NCBI GenBank assembly: GCA_017474385.1
Contig: JAFVHU010000009.1
Coordinates: 1-52,656 of the forward strand
From: Afipia sp.
Lineage (GTDB): Bacteria; Pseudomonadota; Alphaproteobacteria; Rhizobiales; Xanthobacteraceae
Reading direction: 5' to 3'
DNA length: 52,656 nt
Under the pieces are notes generated by a model. That model was not told the DNA's origin. It made no database searches and saw only the letters and a list, made by a program, of their open reading frames with translations. Shown here piece after piece: positions 45,308 through 52,656 of the stretch (within the stretch, counting starts at the first letter, position 1; each line of letters begins with the position of its first letter). The translations under genes were made by a program, and so were the position numbers.

Positions 45308-46107
45308 AACCATGATCTCCTGTTTAAATACTGCGATGTGCTTAAATCTCGCAAGCAGCGAAAGTTCCATCATAATCCCGTTTTGAGTGTTTTTATATCG
45401 CCGGTAGCAAGTGCACGTGCCTCCTGCAGAACCGCCAACATTGATCCCGCCCTTTCTGTCGGCTGGCGAATGTGCATGATCCAAATGTCATCCGTTGCAC
45501 AATCCCGGCGACAGCAGTGGCCGCTTTTATGTTAAAGAACAAAAGGCCGGGGAAACCGACGCCTGTGGAGATGCCCCATTGCACAAAAATGCGCGTTCCA
45601 ATTCTCGGGGATAGGGCCGGCCGCGAAATGGCAGATGACCACATTGCGGTGCGGCAGACCTATCTTCTTTTGACCACGGCCATCATCGTGCGGTCTTCAA
45701 ACCGATTGGCTGGAGATGTCGCCCAGGGCCTTAATCAGATCAGTGTCGCTATGGGGCATAGCCGTCGTCGCGGCAACCGCCATCCACAACCTACTGCGTG
45801 AATGATTCGAAGTCTTTACAACCTCCTCGGCTCGGACGCTCGATAGTAGGCCTGCAAACCCAAACGCTCGGCGAGAAAGGTCGAAGCAGCCTGCACCCCC
45901 GACGCAAATCCATCTCACCGGCTCGAATTCCGACCGCAAAACGATGCGCTCTTTATCATCTGGCACATTCATTCAGGTTCGGGAGACTGCGTTTGCTCGA
46001 GACGTATTCACCATGTGCATTAAAGTCTTCTTTCTTATAGATTCAAAACGCGAACCTGCGGATATAGAGGGAATGCAGGCGGTGATCGCGAAGGCTGTCA
46101 GTGACCG
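45308..46107. other. 800-base gene-free stretch
   Basis: Several short frames occur on both strands but none has a start, ribosome site and composition that convinces me. It precedes the IS remnants and is probably degraded sequence. Confidence 0.5.
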
Positions 46108-46143
46108 GCCCCCATGGAGCTGCCCCGTTTTGTGGTCCAGGTT

Positions 46144-46440
46144 CTAGGCAATTTCTCGGGCTGTTTGAGTTTGTCGTGCGAACTCGTTCGGGGTCAAGTT
46201 GCCGAGCGAGGTATGGGGTCTGTCGTTGTTGTAATGGCACCTCCATTCGTCGAGTCGATCGATGGCGTCAGCCATCGACAGGAACCATGATGCGTTGAGA
46301 CATTCTGCGCGTAGCCGCCCATTGAAGGCCTCGCAAAATGCGTTGTCCGTTGGCTTTCCGGGTCTGGAGAAGTCGATCTCCACGCCGCTAAGATGCGCCC
46401 ATTGATCCAGCATTCTGCCGGCAAACTCCGGGCCATAGCA
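46144..46440 (-). pseudogene. IS3 family transposase, C-terminal fragment
   Basis: About 98 codons match the end of an IS3 OrfB integrase: G-P-E-F-A-G, then D-F-S-R-P-G-K-P-T-D-N-A-F-C-E-A-F-N-G-R-L-R, L-N-A-S-W-F-L, W-R-C-H-Y-N-N-D-R-P-H and L-G-N-L-T-P-N-E-F. The catalytic glutamate is in the A-F-C-E-A-F-N motif; the two aspartates are lost. The frame continues upstream as unrelated sequence into the IS110 copy. Confidence 0.9.
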
Positions 46441-46475
46441 CCTACGGAAGGAATGAGGAGAGGTCACTGAGCAGC

Positions 46476-46508
46476 GGTGCGCGCAGCCTTTCGCTGCAAG
46501 CGCGCACC
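46476..46508. repeat. Inverted repeat at the left side of the IS110 element
   Basis: GGTGCGCGC (46476-46484) and GCGCGCACC (46500-46508) form a 9-bp hairpin about 75 bases before the IS110 transposase start. IS110 elements express a bridge RNA from non-coding ends, so this may be part of one. Confidence 0.5.
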
Positions 46509-46582
46509 GGCTGAGGTGGCCATGGCCGATCAAGGTTTCTCTAGAATGCGAATGTTCACAACCCATTCGGGAGAGACCGACC

Positions 46583-47844
46583 ATGACCAGCCCAAATGTT
46601 ATACTCGCCGATGCCGTGTTGGTAGCCATCGATATTGCCAAGGTTTGCAATGAAGTTCTGATCGAGGCTCCGAGCCATAAACGCCGGCGCCGGCTGCCGG
46701 TCCTCAACACCCGTGCGGAGCATGATCGGCTGATTGAGATTCTGCAGACGTATGGCCGACCGGTGGTCTGCGGCTTTGAAGCCACCGGGAACTATCATCG
46801 TCCCATTGCATGGCGCCTGGCTGAAGCCGGCTTCGAGGTGCGGCTGGTGTCGTCGCTGGCGCTCGCTCGAACTCGGGAGGCCCTGCACAACAGTTGGGAC
46901 AAGAATGACCCCAAGGATGCGCAGGTGATCCTTCACATGCTCAGGATCCAAGCGACGCAGGCCTACCATGATCCGCTGCGCGCTGGCATCAACGATGTGC
47001 AGGAACTGTCGAAGACGCATGAAGCAGTCGCCAGGGCCAAGACCGAGATCCAGCATCGTATCCTGACGCACTACCTGCCGCTGTATTTTCCAGAGATCGA
47101 TCGCTTCCGGGGCAACAGCCGCAGCGATTGGTTCTTCGCTTTCCTCGATGCGTTTCCAACGCCGGCAAGTATCACGACGCTAACGAAGGAGGCGTTTGTG
47201 GCCGGAGCCTGGGACGTCGTCGGCCGCAAAGTCAGCAAGACGCAGATTCTAATGGATATTTACGAGACGGCGCGCACATCAATCGGATTGCCGTTGCCGC
47301 TGGATGCCCCTGCTATTCGCATGTTCCGGATGGTCGTCGCCGAAGCACGCAGCCTGATCCGACAACGTAATGAGATCGAGACGCAGGCTGACGAACTGCT
47401 GCGATATAGCCAAGATTATCATCTCCTGCGGCAGATCCCGGGTATCGGGCCGATCAATGCGCTGACGATCATTGCCGAGGCTGGAGATCTTCGCCGCTTC
47501 CATCATCATCGCCAGTTTCTTAAATTCTGCGGACTGGATCTTTCGACACAGCAGTCAGGCCAGTATCGAGGCCAGACCCGCCTTTCCAAGTTCGGCAATG
47601 CCGACTGCGCCGCACCCTGTGGATCGCCGGACAGGTCGCCATCCGCCAGCGCGAGAACGGATTCCGGCACAAGTTCGAACGCTACATCGCGAGAGATCGC
47701 GACAATCCCGATCTGCGCCGCAAGGCGATGACCGCTATTACCGCCAAGATGGCGCGTGTCGTCCACGCCGTCGTCAAAGGCGGTTCCGACTACCGGCCCT
47801 TCGTTGAGGGGCGGGTGCCAGGTGGAAGAACCTCTGTCAGTTAG
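46583..47844 (+). pseudogene. IS110 family transposase with a frameshift
   Basis: The first about 340 codons encode a DEDD-type N-terminal domain (A-V-L-V-A-I-D-I-A-K, C-G-F-E-A-T-G-N-Y, N-D-P-K-D-A) and the C-terminal Transposase_20 domain with I-P-G-I-G-P-I-N-A-L-T. At about 47601 the frame is lost: one missing C after G-N-A moves the true end (L-R-R-T-L-W-I-A-G-Q-V-A-I-R-Q-R, later K-F-E-R-Y-I, ending T-S-V-S) to another frame that stops at 47844. The frame as read ends at 47731 with a nonsense tail. Confidence 0.85.
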
Positions 47845-48095
47845 GGCCGTGAGGGCATCGCTTCGATGACCCTGTAGATAATGTTCGGGTCTTCCACCTG
47901 GATCAGAAGCTCGTGTTGAGGACGGTGAGGGCCGCAATCGGCGTACCCTGTGTTTGCTATGGACGAGATCTTTTCCTTTACTCGTGGAAGCCGCCTGGTT
48001 CGACCATGCAACTTGACGAGCGTCATGCTGCGAGAGCATGCTGGCGTACAGAGAGACTTTTGACTGTCCTCTCTATTTCCTTCCGCTCTTAGGAC

Positions 48096-48809
48096 GTTGT
48101 CGAAGGTGATGGTCTGACGCAACTCGGGCGGCAGAGGCGCCAGCAGGCGGGCGATGATTTGAGCGACAGGACGGGCGGCCTTGCCGGGCAAGCGGACAGC
48201 GATCAGCAGGCGTGAGGACCGCTCGTGCAATGTGAGGATGGCCTGTCCGTAGCGCGAGAACATCATCAGGTCGGCTTCCCAGTGGCCTGCGACGGAGCGG
48301 TCTTCGACCTGCGCCGGCCGCAGCGCGATCGGGACCCGCGCCTCGATGTGAAGGGCGGACGAGCCACCCTTGCGGCCACGGAAGCCGCGTTTGCTTTTGC
48401 CGCGCGGCAGATAACGCCGCCAGCTGTAATCATTGGTGCGTGCGAGCTGGGCGTGAATGAAGCGGTAGATGCTTTCCGGCGCGATCACCGGGCCGCCATG
48501 CTGCCGGGCTAGAAAGCCGCAGACCTGTTCCGGCGACCAGCCCCGGCGAAGACCTTCCAGCACCTGCTCGCGCAGCGTGGCATCTCGCTCCAGCCGCGCG
48601 CCTTTCCAGCGCCGCGCCCGGGTCTGGGCCTGTGCATAGGCGGGTTTGTAACCCACTTGCCGTCCACTGTTGCGCTTCAGCTCCCGGGATACAGTCGATG
48701 GCGAGCGATCCAGAGTTGATGCGATTTGCCGGATCGAGCGCCCCTCGGCGTGAAGTGCGGCAATCGCACAGCGGTCTTCCAGCGATAGCTGGGCATATCG
48801 TCGGTCCAT
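48096..48809 (-). pseudogene. IS30 family transposase, 5' fragment
   Basis: The ATG at 48809 starts a helix-turn-helix protein (L-S-L-E-D-R-C-A-I-A, R-S-I-R-Q-I-A-S-T-L-D-R-S-P-S-T-V-S-R-E-L) with the catalytic G-H-W-E-A-D-L aspartate and Q-T-I-T-F-D-N. Just past D-N (48096) the match ends, so the catalytic glutamate region is missing. The open frame goes on to 47841 as non-homologous sequence. Confidence 0.88.
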
Positions 48810-48868
48810 CGCAACACCCTAATCTGGTGTTGCACTTCGTTTGAAAACTCAGGAAGATCAGAAAATGC

Positions 48869-49215
48869 GTGCAATGGGCCGCCGTTGCGGCTCTTTTGGT
48901 GAGCGTCGGCATGTTGAGCGACGTCCGGCCGGCGACAGCGCAACACGGCGGGGGTGGTGGGCACGGCGGCGGCTTCGGAGGTCACGGCGGAGGTCACGGC
49001 GGCTTCGGAGGCCATGGCGGTTTCGGCGGTCATGGCGGCCACCTCGGTCACGGGGTTTTGGCTTTGGCCCATATGGCTTGGGCTATGGTGGCTACGACTA
49101 CCCCTATTATGGTGGTTACGCCTACTATGGAGGTGGCGACTGTTATCTCGTGCGGCGGCGCGTTGTGGGACCACATGGACGGGTCTATTTCCGGCGCATC
49201 GAGGTGTGCCATTGA
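48869..49215 (+). pseudogene. Frameshifted exported Gly/His-rich protein
   Basis: A GTG at 48869 opens a signal peptide (A-A-V-A-A-L-L-V-S-V-G-M-L, A-T-A-Q-H) followed by G-G-H-G-G repeats. At the G4 run (49052-49055) one missing G shifts the frame. The restored end reads F-G-F-G-P-Y-G-L-G-Y-G-G-Y-D-Y-P-Y-Y-G-G, then D-C-Y-L-V-R-R-R-V-V-G-P-H-G-R-V, ending R-I-E-V-C-H at 49215. It resembles the exported protein at 43613. The IS30 edge lies about 35 bases upstream, so its promoter may also be lost. Confidence 0.75.
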
Positions 49216-49504
49216 GATGAGGCGTTGCGCAGTTGCCAAAATTCATTCTCGGTGACGTTCACCGACCGGATTGAAGTCCGCGGGAACCGTCAGCCCAAAT
49301 TGCCGCCTCCTGACCGGCCCAGCCCTCACCAAAATTTGGCGATAAATCAGAGAAAGGAAAGACAACTCGGAAAAGGCGATCACCGGCACCGATAGAGCAG
49401 AAGCAAGACCAAGCGACTCTTGCTGCCGGCCCATCGGCATCGGTTCGTTATGCAAGATAGCGACGCCGATGGCACACCTGCCAACTCGCGGACGAGGCCA
49501 CTCC

Positions 49505-49729
49505 TTACATCTTGTGGCCGGGCGGCATGCCTTTCATATCTCCCATATTCCCGGACGATGCCTTACTTTTTTTGGCTTTCTTGCCTTTCTTTTGCGCGAC
49601 GGAGGTCACCAAGGGTTCCCCTCGGCTGAGCCATGGGTCGGCTGAAGCGGGGGTCGCCGGGGCGGCGGAAGCAAAGTTGCCGCCCGTAAGCATCAGACCG
49701 GTCGCAACAAGAAGGGCTAATTTGCGCAT
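49505..49729 (-). CDS. Exported small Lys/Met/Gly-tailed protein
   Basis: A 74-residue protein from the ATG at 49729, with GGAGAGGATCTC directly upstream. A signal peptide ends A-S-A-A-P. The middle is A/P/S-rich, then K-K-G-K-K-A-K-K-S-K, and the end is M-G-D-M-K-G-M-P-P-G-H-K-M. The Met/His end resembles the 45077-45307 protein, so a shared metal-related role is possible. Confidence 0.65.
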   Translation of the reverse strand: MRKLALLVATGLMLTGGNFASAAPATPASADPWLSRGEPLVTSVAQKKGKKAKKSKASSGNMGDMKGMPPGHKM

Positions 49730-49861
49730 GAGATCCTCTCCATGTTATCGTAAGGTAGTCCGACTAAAATAAGTTGCGGCACTTCAGCAAGTTCCCGCGC
49801 CGGTAATCCGAACTCCGAAACGCGGGTCAGGGATCGGAGACTCGCTCCCGAGATCCCTTCG

Positions 49862-50207
49862 TTAATCGAACGTATGAATGATGCGTCGGCTGGACGGATC
49901 GACGATGACATATCGGTCATTCACAACTGAATAATGATGGCTTCCCGCAGACGGCACCTGGGTTACCAGGCCGTGAGGCAAAGGATGATGCGGAGCGGAA
50001 GGGGGCAATGTCGCGCCGACTTGCGCGTGGAAGCCCGGTTCTTGGTGCGAGTTGGCGGATCACCGCGCCGTGCTCAGCCGAGAAAGCAACTCCTCCATGA
50101 ACGCCAACCGTACCGTGAGGACGCGTCGATTCATGGGTTGGCGATTGGGCGAAGGCAACGGTCATGCCGGCTAGCAGCGCAATCGCAGCCAAGGTTAGCG
50201 TCTTCAT
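49862..50207 (-). pseudogene. Frameshifted exported DUF1236-like protein
   Basis: The ATG at 50207 opens a signal peptide (M-K-T-L-T-L-A-A-I-A-L-L-A-G-M-T, A-F-A-Q). The expected end is in another frame: L-P-P-S-A-P-H-H-P-L-P-H-G-L-V-T, then S-H-H-Y-S-V-V-N-D-R-Y-V-I-V-D-P-S-S-R-R-I-I, the closing motif of DUF1236-type proteins, ending at 49862. Removing one C near 50057 joins the two. As read, the first frame ends at 49917. Confidence 0.75.
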
Positions 50208-50279
50208 GTCGGATTCCCTTCTGTTCACATGTACCATCTCAGTCAATCCCTTCGTCTGCGCTTTGTTCCCAAGCGTGCC

Positions 50280-50530
50280 AGGTCCCAATCCAAAACTCTC
50301 GGCGGAGCAGCAGGCCGAACTGGCCAAGCTGGTTGAGATGGCCCGGATCCGGTCTGTCATGGGTGGTGCGCAGGCGGCGCGTGGATTTGCGTGACAAGCT
50401 GGAACGCCGCTTCGGTGTCGTGCTGCACGAACGCTTGGCTGGCAAGGTACTGGCAAAGCTCGGACCGTCAGCTCTCGGGCGTCCGCGCCATCCACAGGCC
50501 GACGAGTCAGTTAGTTTGATTCGACGACCT
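50280..50530 (+). pseudogene. IS630 family transposase remnant
   Basis: Pieces in two frames match the N-terminal part of IS630-type transposases: L-S-A-E-Q-Q-A-E-L-A-K-L-V-E, then W-R/R-R-V-D-L-R-D-K-L-E-R-R-F-G-V-V-L-H-E-R and R-P-R-H-P-Q-A-D-E. The frame changes near 50375 and there is no catalytic domain. Confidence 0.7.
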
Positions 50531-50689
50531 TGAAGGTAACAGCAGAATGCGAACATTCCCGGTTTCACTTCCTAGCTCCAAGTCACGCCATGCGAACCAT
50601 CGCTACGACTGTACTGTGCTAGGCGATGACCCTGCATACCTGCGCCATCTTGGGAGCACCGATACATCTTTCCATCATCTGTCGTCGTG

Positions 50690-50875
50690 TCGAATGCCTC
50701 AACCAGCATTGGTTCTTGGACCTTGACGACGCCCGAACGAAGATCGAATCTTGGCGCCAAGACATACAACTATGTGAGACCACATAGTGCAATCGGCGAC
50801 AGGACGCCGATGACCATATTTACCGCCCGCAGGAATAGCCCTGCGGGCTCCTTATGGCCGGAAGCTCTCAGTTAA
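50690..50875 (+). pseudogene. IS3 family transposase, C-terminal remnant
   Basis: E-C-L-N-Q-H-W-F-L-D-L-D-D-A-R-T-K-I-E-S-W-R-Q-D in one frame continues as Y-N-Y-V-R-P-H-S-A-I-G-D-R-T-P in the next, the standard end of an IS3 OrfB. It differs from the fragment at 46144, so a second IS3 group was once present. Confidence 0.75.
50825..50848 (+). repeat. Hairpin in the IS3 remnant
   Basis: GCCCGCAGG (50825-50833) pairs with CCTGCGGGC (50840-50848), loop of six. No T-run follows. It may be part of the old IS end or a weak terminator for the copB operon's opposite strand. Confidence 0.45.
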
Positions 50876-50920
50876 ACTGGCCCAAATCTCCAAAGCGGAA
50901 CAGAAGCCGTACAGCAGCTC

Positions 50921-51343
50921 TCAGCCTTTCTTCTCCTCCTTCTTGAGTTTGGCCTGGAGCTCCTGGAGATCCCTCTCATTCTGCTCCTTGGTCTTCCGGG
51001 CTTCCTTGATCACATCCGAGTCCTTGCTGTGCTTGAGCACAACCTCGGACATATCGACCGCGCCCTGGTGATGCGCAATCATCTGCTTCATCCAGGATGT
51101 TCCGGGATCCGGGTCCATCATCCCCTGCATCATGTCCCGGTTCATCTTCTGCATCGCGGCGTGGTATTCCTTCTGGGCGGCACTCATGTTGTCCATGTTC
51201 ATGGGCCGCATACCCGGCATCTGCATTCCCGGCATGGTTTCCCCCTGCCCGGTCTGGGCCTGCTGCGCGAAGGCTGGGGCGGAGAGCGCGACGGCCACAA
51301 GGACCGCCATCATAGGCGAGAATTTCACGGGCGAGAATTTCAC
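50921..51343 (-). CDS. DUF305 exported protein (copper-associated)
   Basis: A 140-residue exported protein. I place the start at the GTG at 51343, eight bases after AGGAG; it is followed by a short repeat (V-K-F-S-P twice) and a hydrophobic signal ending A-P-A-F-A-Q. A Met-rich tract (M-P-G-M-Q-M-P-G-M-R-P-M-N-M) precedes a DUF305 / ferritin-like helical domain with M-I-A-H-H-Q-G-A-V-D-M. These proteins often accompany copper and silver resistance genes and probably bind metal in the periplasm. It lies downstream of copB, same strand. Confidence 0.88.
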   Translation of the reverse strand: MKFSPVKFSPMMAVLVAVALSAPAFAQQAQTGQGETMPGMQMPGMRPMNMDNMSAAQKEYHAAMQKMNRDMMQGMMDPDPGTSWMKQMIAHHQGAVDMSEVVLKHSKDSDVIKEARKTKEQNERDLQELQAKLKKEEKKG

Positions 51344-51574
51344 GATGAGGTCTCCTGTTTGAGAACGGCCGATGCTCGTCAACAAACAAAAAACCAAATG
51401 GTTCAGGGCTGCGGCAGCATACCAACCGCCACAACCGCAGCCACGACAAGCCTCAGGTTCGCAACGCCCGCGCCCGACCTGTAGGCACCCTTCGCCAAGC
51501 TCTCCAGATGCTGCCCAGCTCTCCAGCTACATCTCTCAGCCGGGCCGTGTCGAGCAGGCGCTGCCCGTCCTCTG

Positions 51575-52645
51575 CTAGAACCAGGACCGCAGACCGACGA
51601 GGTAGCGAAAGCTGCCGACACCCTCCCCATTGTCACGGGCATAGCCAGCGGTATTACCGAGTTTTCGCTCGTACTCGATTCCGATGTAGGGCGCGAATTC
51701 GGGGATGAACTGATACCGCAGGCGAAGCCCAGCTTCGACGGTGGACAAACCGGCGCCGATGTTGAGTTCTGGGATGTCCTGCGCGGACAGGTTCGCTTCC
51801 ACCCGGGGTTGAAGGATCAGCCTCTGAGTTAAGAAAAGATCGTATTCGGCTTCAAACCGGGCGGTGACTTCGCCCCTGTTCGATATGAAGAGGGCAGCCT
51901 CCACATTGTACATGAAAGGCCTGAGGCTCTGCAGCCCGAGAACGGCATGCGTCCGCCGGGCTGCAAAATCCTGGCGTACGCCCATTTGGAGATCCGTCCA
52001 GGGCGTGATGGCCCGGCTCCAGAGCGCCTGGACTTCCGCCTCTTCGAGCTTGCCGCGGTAAGCGCCGCTGCCTTCTGTCTTGATCCAGAGCTTGTCGAAG
52101 TCGCCTCCGTACCAAGCCTGCGCGTCCCAGCGATACCCGGGTTCGCTTTTCTGAAATTGCGTTTCGAATCGGTCGAGCAGAACCCGATATGCTTTCGTGT
52201 CGCCTGACTCCATCCGGAGACCCTCGCGGGCCTGCGCCATGTCGGACGGGGTATAGACCAGGTCTGCCGCATGCGCCGGCCCTGAAAGGGCGGCACCCGG
52301 CGGGGGCGGATTTGGCGGTTCGGGCTTCGCGCCACCCATTCCGCCCATCTGGCCGGTTTCGCCCATCGCCCCCATTTTGTGCCCCGCGGGGGAGGCCGCG
52401 GAGGACGTTTGCTTGCGCTTAGCTCCGGCAGGACGCGCCGCGGGAGCGCCGCCGGTTGCCTGCCGGCCGTGTCCCGAGTGTGCGCCTGATTGCCCGCTCG
52501 GAGCCGCGGGTGTGGGCGGTGCCACTTCCTTTTTTGGCGCAGCCTCCATCCCGGGCATCGGCATGGAGTGATCCATCTGCTGGGCCGCTGCGGAGACGGG
52601 CAGCGCCGTGGCCACTGCCAGCAATGCGACTCGGAGCGTGGTCAT
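51575..52645 (-). CDS. copB: Copper resistance protein B, outer membrane
   Basis: A 356-residue CopB/PcoB protein. A signal peptide (cleavage near A-A-A-Q-Q) is followed by a low-complexity metal-binding N-terminal part with M-D-H-S-M-P-M-P-G-M and further Met/His/Gly clusters. From about residue 125 it is the CopB barrel: R-W-D-A-Q-A-W-Y-G-G-D-F-D-K-L-W-I-K-T-E-G, A-L-W-S-R-A-I-T-P-W-T-D, L-Q-P-R-V-E-A-N and a final aromatic S-W-F. It moves or holds copper at the outer membrane. copA would normally precede it, so the operon probably extends past the right edge; only 11 bases remain. Confidence 0.93.
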   Translation of the reverse strand: MTTLRVALLAVATALPVSAAAQQMDHSMPMPGMEAAPKKEVAPPTPAAPSGQSGAHSGHGRQATGGAPAARPAGAKRKQTSSAASPAGHKMGAMGETGQMGGMGGAKPEPPNPPPPGAALSGPAHAADLVYTPSDMAQAREGLRMESGDTKAYRVLLDRFETQFQKSEPGYRWDAQAWYGGDFDKLWIKTEGSGAYRGKLEEAEVQALWSRAITPWTDLQMGVRQDFAARRTHAVLGLQSLRPFMYNVEAALFISNRGEVTARFEAEYDLFLTQRLILQPRVEANLSAQDIPELNIGAGLSTVEAGLRLRYQFIPEFAPYIGIEYERKLGNTAGYARDNGEGVGSFRYLVGLRSWF

Positions 52646-52656
52646 GCGGGCCGCCG

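Larger units (their letters stand above)
46108..48835. mobile_element. Nested IS block: IS3 tail, IS110 family copy, IS30 head
   Basis: Left to right: the end of an IS3-family element (terminal GGCCCCCATGG-type sequence near 46108), its 3' transposase fragment cut near 46440; a nearly whole IS110-family element with a frameshifted transposase; and the 5' three-quarters of an IS30-family transposase cut near 48096. None looks able to move by itself. The right edge near 48835 abuts a Gly-rich pseudogene. Confidence 0.75.

Noticed and set aside
48841-49215. Arg-rich plus-strand frame as an independent gene
   Set aside because: Its first half is an off-frame reading of Gly/His repeats; only its end belongs to the real, frameshifted gene.
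1-52656. CRISPR array, tRNA, rRNA or riboswitch
   Set aside because: No regularly spaced direct repeats, no cloverleaf with a CCA-type end and no conserved RNA core were recognised while reading; a covariance-model search was not possible here.

Overview
The window reads as chromosome from an alphaproteobacterium of the Bradyrhizobium / Rhodopseudomonas / Afipia group (Nitrobacteraceae). This rests on high GC, alphaproteobacterial-looking protein sequences, REP-like palindromes of the type common in that group, and many short exported proteins of kinds frequent there. The genus is an inference.

The left part (1-33.2 kb) is orderly, with essentially intact reading frames. It begins with a dienelactone-hydrolase-like gene, an unfused AtuA-type pair, a DMT exporter and a two-subunit molybdenum hydroxylase of the isoquinoline-oxidoreductase type (4.3-7.0 kb). 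An SDR gene and a divergent TetR / NmrA / DUF1772 unit follow; that unit has a clear palindromic operator between its arms. A GGDEF protein comes next, then a sulfonate-sulfur locus (13.3-20.1 kb) with three paralogous substrate-binding proteins, SsuD, SsuC, SsuB and a flavin reductase. The stretch 20.2-23.4 kb holds poorly known small genes plus a DapA homologue that lacks its Schiff-base lysine. A complete kdp potassium system (microprotein, kdpF, A, B, C, D, E) follows, with a ptsN-like gene immediately behind it and two long palindromes separating kdpC from kdpD.

The right part (33.2-52.6 kb) is accessory in character. It carries a compact RiPP locus: a radical SAM/SPASM maturase and, upstream, an 84-residue precursor whose C-terminus is a run of Trp-x-Asn triplets, the motif of three-residue cyclophane peptides. 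Next to it are a recombinase scar, a two-part Omp25/OprB-like porin, a TPR gene that seems cut at both ends, an encapsulin-type ferritin without its encapsulin, and MgtC and DUF2189 membrane proteins. A series of small exported Gly/His- or Met/Lys-rich proteins follows. IS3, IS110, IS30 and IS630 remnants are nested or scattered between 46.1 and 50.9 kb. Several small genes here (PilZ, a Cys/Ala-rich exported protein, a Gly-rich protein, a DUF1236-like protein) and the IS110 transposase are each broken by a single-base frameshift. The window ends with a copper-resistance pair, copB followed by a DUF305 protein, whose operon probably continues beyond the right edge.

Functionally, the left part is catabolism, sulfur scavenging and potassium homeostasis. 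The right part is envelope, metal handling and a candidate modified peptide, on DNA that has been rearranged by insertion sequences.
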